DNA from: Gamarada debralockiae
Lineage: Eukaryota; Ascomycota; Leotiomycetes; Helotiales; Hyphodiscaceae
Assembly: GCA_002803225.1 (NCBI GenBank)
Contig: NXFV01001904.1
Location: forward strand, 62,001-126,000
Length of the DNA stretch: 64,000 nucleotides
Reading direction: 5' to 3'
Made by a program: the position numbers and the translations under genes. The notes under the pieces were generated by a model. It worked only from the letters and a program-made list of their open reading frames with translations. It made no database searches and was not told the DNA's origin. Within the stretch, counting starts at the first letter, position 1, and the number at the start of each line of letters is the position of its first letter. Below, in pieces: positions 9,675 through 20,676 of the stretch.

Positions 9675-12600
9675 CTACCTACCTTTTCTCGAGCGACCAG
9701 CCTCATTCATGCCTCTCGTCTCCGTCGTAATACTATCTAACTGTTTCTGGAACTCCTTCGTGATACCCAGCACGTCCTTCAAATGCCTTTCCGTCAACTT
9801 TTCACTCTTCTTGTCGATCCTTGCCAGTGATAGCGCCGACGATACAATATTGCGAACTTTGAAGATTCCAAGTCAGCAATCGCTCGATAAGGGAAAAAAA
9901 AGAGAGGCCCAAACAGGCTTTTGTGATTTCCAAAAAAGAGACTTTCCTCTAAAGACATCCTCTTTGAAGTAGAATATGCTCTCGAAACTCGCTAGTTCGG
10001 GCAAAAGAGGAAATGGATTGCTCCGGGAAATACATACTCTGACGACCATTCAGGTCTGCCTCGCTGCCATATTCCCTAACATATTCCATTATATCGTCAA
10101 AATCGGCGATATCGTCAGGTTCAAGTTGCGAGAGGAACGACTCGAAAATGTTGCATTTTTGCTCCTTTGTTAGATCCTCGTATCGGATGGCGAGATGAAT
10201 GCGAGACTGCACCGCAATGTCAAGGGACGTTATGCGGTTGGTTGTCAAGATCATGATTCCTTCGTAGTATTCGAGTACGCGCAAAAGAACTGTGGATTGT
10301 CAAAATATGCGATTTGAGTGTTGATTCCCACGTCTTACCGGACACTAGAGCATTTCTGTTGGGCTCTGAGTCACTAGTGCGAGACTCCAGGAATACATCC
10401 GCCTCGTCGCTGAGTCAATTAGCATATACACACTTGGTCAAAAGCATGAAGATGTTTCTTACACGAGCAAGACGGCCTCCCATTTTCCCGCCAGATAAAA
10501 CATCTGCTCTAGATTTCGTTCTGCTTTCGAAGCATCGAGGCCAATTTCGGCGACGCTAACAACGAACAAGGGCTTTCCCGTCTTTTTGGCAATCGTTTCT
10601 GCAGTGAGCTGTAGATTGAGTGTCAATTGCTGTAATGCAAGTCAACATAAAAGATTATACTAACAGTCTTCCCGACACCTGGAGGGCCTGATACTAGTAA
10701 GTAAATGTTATTGATGTTACCGTGATGGTGCTTACCATGAAATAGTAGGACAAGCCCTTTCCCCTTATTGTCGACAATATCCTCCACTTCCTTCCTGTGA
10801 TTCTTTTTGTCGCGTCGTTTGCCATGGTCTTTCACAAGGGCATCGATCATTCTCTTGTATTTCTTGTCAAGCTGGAGCTTGTCCTCGAAGAGCCCTTTGT
10901 CTGGTTCTTCCACTCTCTTTGTCTGATCAACGCCGAACTGGCCCCAAATCTTCTCCTTGGTCGAGTAGCCTAGTACACGGGGTGGATACAACAAGAAGTC
11001 ATCTTTGAGATTTGAGTTTCCTGACATTTCTTCTCCCCCAGTGGTGACCTTGTCTTTGTCCAGCTCGCCGACCATGTAGGGTTCGTTGTCACCAAGCAGA
11101 TGGGAGTCAGCTCCTAAAGATTTGTTAGTAGTGGATGCTAAGTAATGTATCGAACAGAAGAGATACCGAATTGTAGGAAAGCTTCTGGATCTACAAGAAA
11201 CGGCCCTTCAACCTAAACTTGCCCTTTAGTCTGGTGCAATGGCGGTATTCTATACACATATACTGACCATCATGGGTTTGCGAGCTGCCTTCTCCGGCTC
11301 CGCGGCATTATTCGGAACTCTCTCATTGACCTTGTATTGTTAGCTTGAAAAATTGAATTTGTTTTTTGAATATGTACCCTTTCTTTGCCTTTGGTTTTTA
11401 TGACGCTTCTCCTCTCAGACAGAGCAATGCCATCATAGTTCCACATTTGCTCAGCACCTGCCTTGCTGTGAACAATGTCGCAATACTTCTTGCCTCTTTC
11501 TCGCTGCACTCTGCAGAAATCCTCCGAATTACCCTCGTAGTACTTGAGCGGGTAACAAAAGAGTTCGTTGATGGGCTGAGTCCCCCAGAACCGATCGATT
11601 GAAAGCCAATAGTATGCTTTGACCATCTCCTTTCCATTCCAATCCCAGCACCAGGCAAGGATTTTGGGATCTACAGCAACCTGGCGGTGATATCGTCGTG
11701 GAACAGGAGCCCTGCTCACTTCCAGAACCTGTTCTTGGTTCAAGAAAAGTTTTGCCACGATCCTTGTTCCGGGGGCAAACAGGGTCCACATATCCTCATA
11801 AGTTGTAATTCGCGCTTCAAGATTGTACTCTCTCGTCTTGAAATATTTCTCCAAGTCAGGCGAAGCTTTGATGCATTCGAGAAGCTTGTCAAGGTCCACG
11901 CGAGCTTGTTTCGTGGTTTCACTGTCTCCTGGACGTTCTTCTATTGCTCTCTCAAGTTTGGGCCAGTTATGAACCTTCATGAAAATGATCAGCTTCGCTG
12001 AACCAAAATTGCAACAAAAAGCGAAGAGTCATTTACAAGAAGTGGCAAAAAGTTCAGTAGTGGTAGGAAAAAGCTCGAATGAAGACGCATTCTTCACTTA
12101 CCAGAGAATCAAACGGGTTTAGAATGTTGACAGTATCACCATCAAGATTTAAACCCGGGTAGTTCGATCCAATGCATTCTTTGAGCAGAAGACGAAGTCC
12201 TACCGCCTCAACGTCTATCTCGCTCCAAGCAATTTTGTCGCCGGGGTCATTTGGTAAAACAATGCTGCGATATGTGAACGCAATTTCTCCATCTTGCTTT
12301 TTCTTCTCGGGCAGACCTTCAGTCTCTAGGTCATTGCGCACTCCAGTTTTCTGGTCGAATGTCCTGATGATGTTCCGGTATCTAGATTTTGGGGCCGTCG
12401 TGTTAGCTGTTTCCTGTCCGGTATCCCCATTCTCCTTGAGTGTTCAGTCAGCTGGAATTCCACCTGGGTCGAGGGGGATAGGACACTCGCAGTCGTTTTC
12501 TCAACATTGTCGCCTCTCACACTTGGATTTGACGAATCAGCGTCATCTGGGCTTTGAGTTTTTGCCTCGCTGGTAGTAGCCTCGGTGTCAGTCGTCTTCG

Positions 12601-12826
12601 CTGCCCTCAGTTTGGTGACCTCTTTTTCTGTCGCATCAATCACCAATTCAAGCTGTGCAATTCGTTTTTCCAGTAACTCTGTATATCTTGACTGAAGGAG
12701 TGCTTCGGGATTGAACTGCTGGGACTTGCCATCAGATATGTGTAGAGAAAGAGGGGTTGAATGGTCGAGTACCGTTTTTGATTCGCCATTGACGGATTGA
12801 TCAAGAGAAGCCGTAGTGGTGGCCAT
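9675..12826 (-). CDS. DUF7025-like / AAA+ ATPase, 11 exons
   Basis: Fungal AAA+ protein of about 816 aa. Start ATG about 12826 (MATTTASL), stop TAG 9675-9677. Exons as read: 12826-12464, 12413-12102, 11992-11378, 11330-11268, 11212-11167, 11113-10736, 10687-10665, 10608-10463, 10409-10339, 10289-10038, 9856-9675. All introns are GT-AG, 47-181 nt, and all junctions keep frame. The first intron is the least certain. The N-terminus is charged with a short coiled coil (ELLEKRIAQLELVIDATEK). A fungal middle domain of the DUF7025 type follows (TYEDMWTLFAPGT). The AAA module has Walker A GPPGVGKT (about residue 593), Walker B LLVDEADVF (about 649), sensor 1 MILTTNRI, an arginine-finger segment SRIHLAIRY and a lid with LNGRQIRNIVSSAL. 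Family function is not well defined; it is probably an ATP-driven remodelling factor. It lies head to head with the DUF7708 gene and next to NLR genes. No break seen. Confidence 0.85.
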
Positions 12827-13708
12827 CTTAATGGAGGATTTGATTTTGGGCCTTGTTTCCAGCACCCTGGATTCTTGAAGGCTTCCAACAATGCAATGAA
12901 GTAAACGAGTTGAGGTTGTTGCCTCAGAGACAGTTTAATTTGGTGTGTGATGGTAGCAGTAGTTGTTGCCGATGGAAAACTGCGACTAAGGACGCTATTT
13001 GAACAGATGAGTATTCCTTCCACATCGAGTGTTTCAATACTTATCACCTTTAGAGAGAGTGGTGTGAGGGGGACCACATATCTAACATAGCGGGGCGGCT
13101 GTGTTACTCCCCGCACGGCACGGATGGAGATACGCGTCCATATATGTCGATCCTAGGCATAAGACGTTGAGACCTTTTTGCACGGTACGGTACCTGCTAA
13201 CCACGGAATAATGGAACGTGCCGTGGGCGGTGCATGCATGAGCTTTGACGCCTCCATGATAATCGGTTCGTCGAGAATACGAATAACTCGAGGATATATC
13301 CATTCGGGAAACTGCTCCGTCTCTGAATACCTGAACTCACTGGTTGTAAGACTAGAGTTGTATCCGTACCTCCCTGGCTGTCATCTTTGCCTGGGGAGTG
13401 GGGGCCAAAAAGGGATTTCAAGCATGATTTTCCGAAGGATTCGACATTACTCCACTAGACGAGTGGGCCAATCAACCCCGCACTGTCCCTTGTCGTGCAT
13501 GGGAATATGGCGTGGTCCGGTGTTCAAGATCCTTGCTTCGCAGTGCGGGATGAGGTGAGCTTTTCCTCTGAAATTGTCACCACTACTTCCGACAGCCTTC
13601 AAGGCTTAGTTCGACGACCAGCTATGAGGGATACGAGCAAGCCATATTTGGTGGACGTTCACACATCGATCTCTCACAATATCCTTTATCTACACATGCA
13701 ATCGCAAC
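12827..13708. promoter_or_regulatory. Shared divergent promoter region, AAA ATPase and DUF7708 genes
   Basis: The 880 bp between the two divergent start codons must hold both promoters. Two GCGGGG words in inverted orientation (13090-13095 and, on the minus strand, 13109-13114) match the short CreA consensus SYGGRG. Six-base matches are common, so this is only suggestive. Open frames in the segment are short and unrecognised. Confidence 0.35.
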
Positions 13709-15919
13709 ATGGAGCCAGTCAGCGACACAATGGAGCTCGAAGTAGGAAACTCGGTTTCGCTTGGAGTGGAAATAGAAGGAGATTTTCAAGCCAACGCAGG
13801 AAATGACACGATCTGCTGGCTTTCAAACACAGACGCAGCCAGCTCGAATGAGTATATTGCCATTCCCTCTTTACCAATTGAAAACCCTATTCCTCAGAAG
13901 GTTTGCTTGATAAAGCTAGACTAATGGACGAAAGAAATCTATTACAGGGCCTCGATGAAGTCATAAGTTGCAGGAATGAGTTTAAAAATAAAGTCCAGAG
14001 GTTTCTCCGCTGGCGTCGAGGCGAGAAAATTCCCATGACAAAGACGGAATTGGAAGCCCAAATCAGTAGCTATGATGACAACTACAGTTCTCTTAGAGAA
14101 AATGCCATTGGTTCTTTGGGTATGGCGACAATGGCTCGCACAATATACAAACAAGAGCGACAAACTGGAGTGAAGAAATTCGGACGACAAGCGCAAGGGT
14201 TTGTGAAAAGTTTCACTGATTTCTTGCACGCTTACTCTGGCATCATCGAGCTGCTTCGAGGCGCTGGAGAGGTGTACAGTGAAGTGGCGTACGAGACATT
14301 ATCTATATTTTTCATAGTAAGTCTACCAGCTCCTGCCAAATTGCTGTACTGAATGACAAAGGTCGTTGTGAACAAAAGCGGCAACGATAAGAAGATGGCG
14401 GGTCTTCTCGTTGACCTGCAAAAGTCAATTCCACAGCTCGACGAGTGGACCAACATCTATGATACTCCGCCCATGAAGACTCTCGTAATCGAGGTTTATA
14501 AACAGATCATTGACTTTGCAAGGACTGCATCCATTTACTTCACACAATTCTCAAGTAAGCACCGCTGGTCTGAAATCCCAAAGCAGGAGACAAGACTGAT
14601 GCGAATCTCGTATAGCTCGATTCTGGATGGCCATTGGAAGACCACCCTCCATTGGCATTGATAAAACCGCAACAATCGTTCACAAAAAGCTCGCTGAAGT
14701 ATCCTCGGCTGCGATGATCGAGCTCCACAAACGCAGCCATAGCATTTACAACACTGTCGAAAGCACTAAAACCAAAATCAACAACCTAGAACGTCTTAAC
14801 ATGGTCCTAATCAGCGCGAATGAACGCCTCGAGAAAGAGTACAGGGAGTTTAGATTGGCTGTAGAATGTGAGTCTCAAAAGCCTCTGTTGTATCCAACAT
14901 TGTATGGCTGAAACCTTTTGCTCCCATCAGCGGAGAGAGAAAATGAAGACGAACAAACCCTCGAAAGATTGAAAGAAAAATTGCAAGTGAGTAATAGCTA
15001 CTAACTCCAAGTGGAGTTCCGAATTGGAACCCTGTGCAGTGATTTCAAATGGTACTGACCTGTCTAGATTACTTACCCAACCACATGTACCAACCTCGCC
15101 GGTTGCGGCTTGACACTAAATAAGGCATTCCCTACAAAAGGCTGCCATCCTAAGCCAATCTACCAGTACATGACGCCAGAATTCCTCCACTCACTCCCTG
15201 AGTGGGGATCATGGACAAGCGACTCCGCCGTCGAGAGCTCTTTGCTCATCTTAGCAGGCAAAACCGTACCAGAAGCACGTGCAAACGCTAACAAAGGATT
15301 GGGACACTCCTGGCTCTCACCTGCGGCTTTTCACGCAGTCCAGCATATTCGGGAGCACGGTGGTCGAGCGGCTTTCTATTGCTGCCACCCGGGAGTTCGG
15401 CAAGGCGTAGTACCAGGGAATGAGAAGCAGAACAGGCATTCTGCGAAGGATGTATTGGCAAGTTTGGCATATCAGGTCTTGGAATGGCAACCCAAAGTCC
15501 TCAGAAAGAAGATGGCACAGATAGAAGCTGTATTAGCGAGGCCGGAATGGCGGACCGTGCAAGAAGATGAAGAAGATGACAAGTGTAGATCGGAGATGGC
15601 GGAGAGTGAAAAGGCGACCTTGAAAGCTGGATTCGATTTGCTGAAGGAGGTGTTGAGTGGCTCGCAGGAAGCGGGATTCGGACTCGTGCATTTAGTTTTG
15701 GATCGCGTTGACTTAGTGGAGGATTGCGGCTTGCGCTATTTTATGGAGGGGCTGGTGGAATTGGTTCGGTATGAGACGTTGCTTGTCAAAGTCTTTGTGG
15801 TAATGGATACGGCGCGCCAGATTTGGCGTCCTCAGGATCTGGACGAAGAGCGAAGGGTTATGTTTATGCAAAATCTCAATCAAAGGAAAGTTCCACGGCC
15901 AGGACTTTCTTGGCCATGA
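13709..15919 (+). CDS. DUF7708-like protein with degenerate STAND/NTPase region
   Basis: Six exons: 13709-13900, 13948-14316, 14362-14554, 14616-14867, 14931-14986, 15068-15919. They give 637 aa with all junctions in frame; introns are 45-81 nt, GT-AG. The N-terminal half is helical and follows the pattern of fungal DUF7708 proteins: FTDFLHAYSGIIELL, then YETLSIFFIVVVNKS, then VYKQIIDFARTASIYF and FWMAIGRPPSIGID. A coiled coil follows (about residues 290-350). The C-terminal half resembles the NTPase part of fungal STAND proteins (SSLLILAGKT, KDVLASLAYQVLEW, and a Walker B-like LVHLVLDRVD). I see no complete Walker A in it. Relatives occur as N-terminal modules of NLR-like proteins, so a role in signalling or defence is possible but unproven. 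It is cut short, with no ankyrin, WD or TPR repeats. Its neighbours are NLR/HET pseudogenes and a divergent AAA ATPase gene. Confidence 0.75.
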
Positions 15920-16114
15920 CTTAGATATACACACTTATCATTCATTCCCTGGATTCCTGTATTTCTAATCCCATTCTTATTATAAATTAAGCATTATATA
16001 CAAGTTATAGTGTACTAGTTAACTATTAAAGATTAAGAGTTATAAATGAATTAACATTTTATAAAGTTATTAAATAGTTAAAGGATATAATAAGAGCTTA
16101 CTCACGAGGCTTCT
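15920..16114. other. AT-rich 3' flank between convergent genes
   Basis: The segment 15955-16090 is very AT-rich, with repeated TTATAA/TATAAG/TTAAA words. It lies between the convergent ends of the DUF7708 gene and the acyltransferase-like gene. It probably contains polyadenylation signals of both. The composition would also fit RIP-mutated DNA, but no repeat unit is recognisable. Confidence 0.4.
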
Positions 16115-17330
16115 TTACCACGGAATCTTCAAAACAGGACCTTCCTCACCGCTCCCTGGCTTCCCCCAGACTACCTCTGCCGATGGGTCTTTACCCTCAG
16201 CAAGGCTCATGATGATGCAGAAAAGCGTACTACTCCTCGTCTCAATCGACCTCGCTGGATCCTCCTGACAGCAAATCGCCTGTGGCGCATTGTACGAATC
16301 TGAAAACACTTTCCCCCTCAAAACATCCCCATTCACAATCTTTCCTCCTTCCGCCAACTCCCCCGTCAACTTGCAAATCCTTTCCAGCCGGATGGGAGAC
16401 CCCTTTAGCCACTGCGTTGATTCAGTGACATAGCGGTTCTCAATAAAATGATTAGAATGGCAGATGATACCCCTCTCGTTGGGTGAAATGAAGACGTTGC
16501 CTTTGGGGGAGAGTTCGAGACTTCTTGGACCTTCTGGATCGGCGAGCAATATATGGCAAGATGAAGCAATGCCGCCCAGAGATTCAAGCTGTGAGATTGC
16601 GGAAGCGGCGGATGTAGATTCTAGGAAGAGTCTCAGGACGACATGGATGGGTAGCTTAGAGGCATCCATGGCTTTGGCACGAATAGCGTTTAGGGTTGTG
16701 CCTACTGAGGCGGAGTTGAAGCCAATTTTACCTACGATGCCGGCCTGTCTTTGTCAGCTCTTCTCCCCTTTCCCAAAAAGCAGAAGTAGAATTTGGAACA
16801 TACCTCAGTAACCATCCAAATCTTCGGCTTCCCAACCTGTTCAATCGACATCAACACACAATTCCCCTTAACTCTCTTTGTCCAGTCCCAGTTCTGGGCC
16901 AGAATCACCCCTTCCTTCTCATTCTCTCTCTTCCATCCGAAACCCGTACATCCATCCGAGAAGTTCCCTAACGCGATCTCACTCCTACAGTTCAGCGCTA
17001 CGACATCCAAAACATGCAGACCGGCACCTTCGGCTATACCTTCCATTTCAACATAGATATCCGGAGTGAGGTCTTGGATCGTTTGGCCGAATTGGGAAGC
17101 GATGAAGCGCACGTCTGGCCAGGAAAGATTTGATGTTTGAGCGAACATGGCAGTGTAGACTTCGATTTGGCTGCGGATCTTGTCTGAGAGTCGGCGTCCA
17201 TGTTCAAGCCCGATCTTTCCATGTTAACTCTCAGACTTACACAATGCTTGGGTTTGATGGTACGTACCTCCCTTGGCGTGCCAGCCAAATCGACTCTTTC
17301 TGGACCCTCGTCGAATGTTTTGGAAGGCAT
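16115..17330 (-). CDS. Acyl-CoA:6-APA acyltransferase-like Ntn hydrolase (peptidase C45 family)
   Basis: Three exons: 17330-17268, 17214-16804, 16744-16115. Introns are 53 and 59 nt and the protein is 367 aa, close to the family's usual length of about 355-360. The start MPSKTFDEGPERVDLAG leads into GTPREIGLEHGRRLSDKIRS, the conserved family opening. The self-processing site is SDGCTGFGW. Cleavage would fall between Gly109 and Cys110, leaving Cys110 as the N-terminal nucleophile, as for Gly102-Cys103 of Penicillium PenDE. LAQNWDW and EAGIVGKIGFNSASVG are further family motifs. The C-terminus is KIPW, so the peroxisomal ARL/SKL-type tail of PenDE is absent. It therefore looks more like the cytosolic paralogues (IAL/AatB type). 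No NRPS or IPNS gene is nearby, so a penicillin role is not supported; the substrate is unknown, likely an acyl-peptide or amide. Confidence 0.85.
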
Positions 17331-17799
17331 TATTAGATACTATGACCGCACTGTTCCGGGCCCTGATACTTGTCTCCCTAGTTAGTGATGATGATTTGAG
17401 ATTTGAGAATTTGAGAAGTCTGTAAGACAATTTATCAGTCTGATATCAAGCGGATTCTTAGCCCGCGCTACCCCACTTTTGGATCGCAAGTACAAGATAA
17501 CCTCACTCTACTGTTTCTGATAGGCAAGATACGACAGTTGAGTAGATAACGTTGACCCGTACTTGGAAATTACCTCTCTCACCCCTACTGGGACAGTACT
17601 GCCAGTACTAATAAGGAGTCAACCATAAATCACGTGATGCAAAATATGCCCCTCCGTTTTGTTGCCGTCATAGCTTGAAGTTGCACGAAGCAGTAAGAGG
17701 ACATTGGGAAAGGGAATATACCAAGGAAACCATAATATTTGACAATACTAAGGCCCAGTCCAAGCCAGAGGACAGAGCCAGCCTCTCCAAACACAAATT
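17331..17799. other. Promoter of the acyltransferase-like gene and 3' flank of eme1
   Basis: About 470 bp between the 5' end of the acyltransferase-like gene and the 3' end of eme1, both on the minus strand. One CACGTGAT word at about 17630. No coding sequence recognised. Confidence 0.4.
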
Positions 17800-20132
17800 C
17801 TAAACATCCCAACTCCCAGCGTCCCTACTCATAAACACGTTATACACCCTCTTGCTAATAGACGGCCCAACTCTCTTATCCGTAAACGCCCCATCCTTAT
17901 TAGCAGTCTTCCTGCAATCCTCAAGAGCCAAAGGCCCATTCTTCTTGAAACCTTTCACTAACTTCTGGACCGTCGGATACTCGGCTGCAATACCATGTGC
18001 GACTGGAGCTGTAATGCGCACCATCTCTTGCAGCATTTTGATGAAGGTATCTGCCGGTCCGTCTCCAGTCTTGACTTGCCCGGATTCCATGCAGAAGGCT
18101 GTATCGAGGGATTGCTGCTGAGCTCTGGGGGGAGAACATCAGTGTGTGTAGGGAAATAGCGGTAAGGGATGTACCTGTAAGGAATAGTAGAGATATGCTG
18201 CGTGAACACAATAACCCACTCCGCAGTCTCAATCGCGACCTTCGTATGATGAATCAAAACACCATACATAACCTGCAGCTTAAGCAGCGCATCTTCCACC
18301 AGATCCTCATCCACATATTCAGGCTCAGGTTTCCTCTTCTTCTTCTGGCTTGCAGTCGAGACAGTCGCCTCTTCCGGTATCTGATTCCTAACCTCTTGCA
18401 GGTACTTCCTATTCTGCACATTCTTGTTCTTCCTCATCCAAGGTTCCAGACCTTCGATCAAGTAGATGATCTCGTTCGTCGCAAACTTGGCTTTCAATCG
18501 GAGAACGTGAGAATCCAGATCTTTACCCTCCTCGCCCGTAGCCAGATTCACGAATTCTTTTGCGGTCATGATGCACATAACATGCTTCTCCCGTCCGATA
18601 TATGATTCTACTGGTTCCCAATGGTCTGCTTCCTCGTTGTATTCAGCGTCGATCTTTCTCCGCCACTTGATGATTGGTTGTGTGTTCTCATACTGGGAAT
18701 ATTCTGCTTCCACGGGCTTCAAGAAGGTCTGGATTTGTTCCGCGAGTCTGAGATTTAGACAAGATGGCAGATCAACAATCATCTCCAGGGTGGATTTCTT
18801 CTTGTCCGTACGTAGAATATTGACTTTGGCGAGTTCAGCAGCCCTATCTTTCTCTCTAGCCTTGTCCTCTTTGGCCAACCTCTTCTGCTCTTTCTCGGCC
18901 TCATTGGCAGCTAACTTATCCTTTGCCTTTTGCTCTTTCTCCTTCTGTTTCTTCTCTTTGGCTTTCTCCGCCTCGTATTTGTCCAAAGCAGTCATTGCCG
19001 CGCTTTGAACTTTTCCCTTGCCCTTGCTCGATTTTGATTCCGCTTGAGAGGGCAAGGCACCGATGTCTGGAAGGTCGATATCAGATGATTCGAACTCGGA
19101 ATCGCGCGGTGCATTGTTATCCCCCGAAGTCATTCCGCCTTTTCCCGTGGACTTATCTTTTCCTTTCTTCTTTCTAGGAGCATATAGATCAAAGATCTCG
19201 TCGTCACTAGAATCCGCTAACATCTGATTGATCCTATCTCTCATACTGTCCTTTGTCTTCTTCTTTCGTTTCCTAGCGTCTGCAACTGGATCCGGCGAGC
19301 TCGTAAACATAATAGGATCTGAATCTAAGACCGTACTCATAGTGTTCAACCTCTTCTGTCCACCCGCGTTCGTTTTCGGGCCGGTAGACTTCCCAGAATT
19401 CCCCATATCCGAAACTGGTCTCCTGTAAGCTGACGGATTGGTTGTGGTATTTTTTGATGATTCAGCGTTGGATCCAGTGTTTGTAGTCTTCTCAAGTTTC
19501 GATCCACCAGTATTCATTTTTGGGACGCCAGACTTGCTGGAAGCACTAATATCCGAAACCGATCTCTTATAAGTCGTCGCACTGGTTGTGGTGATTTTTG
19601 ACGATTCCCCGGTAGATCCAGCATTTGTAGACTTCTCAAGTTTCGAAATCCATCTCTGGTACTCGGGCGATCTCGTAATCATCGAGGAATCAGAGGGAGG
19701 TGATAGCCTTCGTTTCTTCGCTGGAGGTGGATCTGAGGCAAAAGGATCATCCAGGTTGACAGTGCTATCGAAATCGTCTGAGAGGTAAAAGAAGTCGTTG
19801 GAGGGTTTCGATGTATTTCTAGACCGGGGAAGCTTTGAAGTGGTGTTCAAGCTAGACTTGGGCTTGGTAGATGTACTTGTACTTGAGGAGAGTTTAGATG
19901 TATTTGTGCTTGAGTGGGGTTTAGGTGCGGGTTTGGGTGGTAGAAGAAAGCTGTCTGCGTCGATGCTGTCAGAGGATAGAGTAAGGCAATCGTCATTTTT
20001 TCGTTTTTGGGTAGTATAGATGAGGGTTTTCGAAGGGAGAGCTTGTTTCGACAATGCTGGAATATTCGCTTTCTTTGTTGCCCCCACTGGCGGTAGTTCT
20101 GGGCTTGACAAAAGGTCAATAACAACGGGCAT
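17800..20132 (-). CDS. Eme1/Mms4, Mus81-associated crossover junction endonuclease subunit
   Basis: Two exons, 20132-18175 and 18124-17800, with a 50-nt intron (GTACAT...CCCCAG); 760 aa. The first 400 residues are disordered and Ser/Lys-rich, with DLLSSPELP at the very start. A strongly charged Lys/Glu helix follows (about residues 370-435). The ERCC4-like nuclease fold starts near residue 445 (STLEMIVDLPSCLN, then HVMCIMTAKEFVNLA and EIIYLIEGLEPWM). The C-terminal (HhH)2-type part follows in exon 2 (TFIKMLQEMVRITAPVAHGI, ALEDCRK, VGPSISKRVYNVF). In this family the Eme1 subunit lacks the active ERKxxxD motif, and none is seen here. With Mus81 it cleaves 3' flaps, replication forks and Holliday-junction intermediates in the nucleus. 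An MluI box lies about 150 bp upstream. Confidence 0.88.
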
Positions 20133-20676
20133 TGTGAGGGTATTCGGAGGCCAATTGAGGTTTGCTGTTTCGAATTGAGTGATTTATGAAGAGAAAAGGT
20201 CCGGATCGAAGTAGTAGTATCGTGAAGTCCCAGAGCGGTTCAGGGTAGGTGCGGAAAGTCATGTCATCTTGACCGAAAACGCGTCAGTAAATAGGCTTCA
20301 CGCGATCCCTACCGATTCTGTTTAGCGCGATGCGGGACGTGATCACGTGTGAACAGGATATTTCTTTCGTCTCGTTTTGAAGCATTAAAATTAGCTCATT
20401 ATTGTTAGAACGAGGCAGAAGGTGGATATAGAATCAAGGTATCATTTGAGCAGTGGTGAACCAACAATCGCCGAGCTCTTAAGAGCAGAAAAGTGTAATA
20501 AGGTACATACAAGAAGCTGACCTGAATCCAGAGCCATACCTACGCCATGCCAAATGCCAATGCAGGGTATGCGCACACCTAAACCCATACGCCAAAGAAT
20601 GCATACCAAATCACTATGGCACAAGTACACTATCGTAACTAGAATCAAACAACTCCCACCAGTTCCCATACAGGTC
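20133..20676. other. Promoter of eme1 and 3' flank of kcs1
   Basis: About 540 bp. It contains an ACGCGT box (entered separately), a TCACGCGA word at about 20300 and an ATCACGTG word at about 20341. The lower part near 20680 should be kcs1 3' UTR. No gene recognised. Confidence 0.4.
20279..20284. promoter_or_regulatory. Candidate MluI cell-cycle box (MCB) upstream of eme1
   Basis: Exact palindrome ACGCGT about 147 bp upstream of the eme1 start. MBF-type factors bind this box in yeasts at G1/S genes, including DNA-repair genes. Function here is inference. Confidence 0.35.

Noticed and set aside
13090..13114. Inverted pair of CreA-type GCGGGG words in the divergent promoter
   Set aside because: Six-base motif expected by chance; kept only as a remark in the promoter entry.
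16115..20132. Possible beta-lactam or other biosynthetic cluster around the PenDE-like gene
   Set aside because: Neighbours are eme1, kcs1 and an STAND-like gene; no synthetase, IPNS, transporter or cluster regulator.
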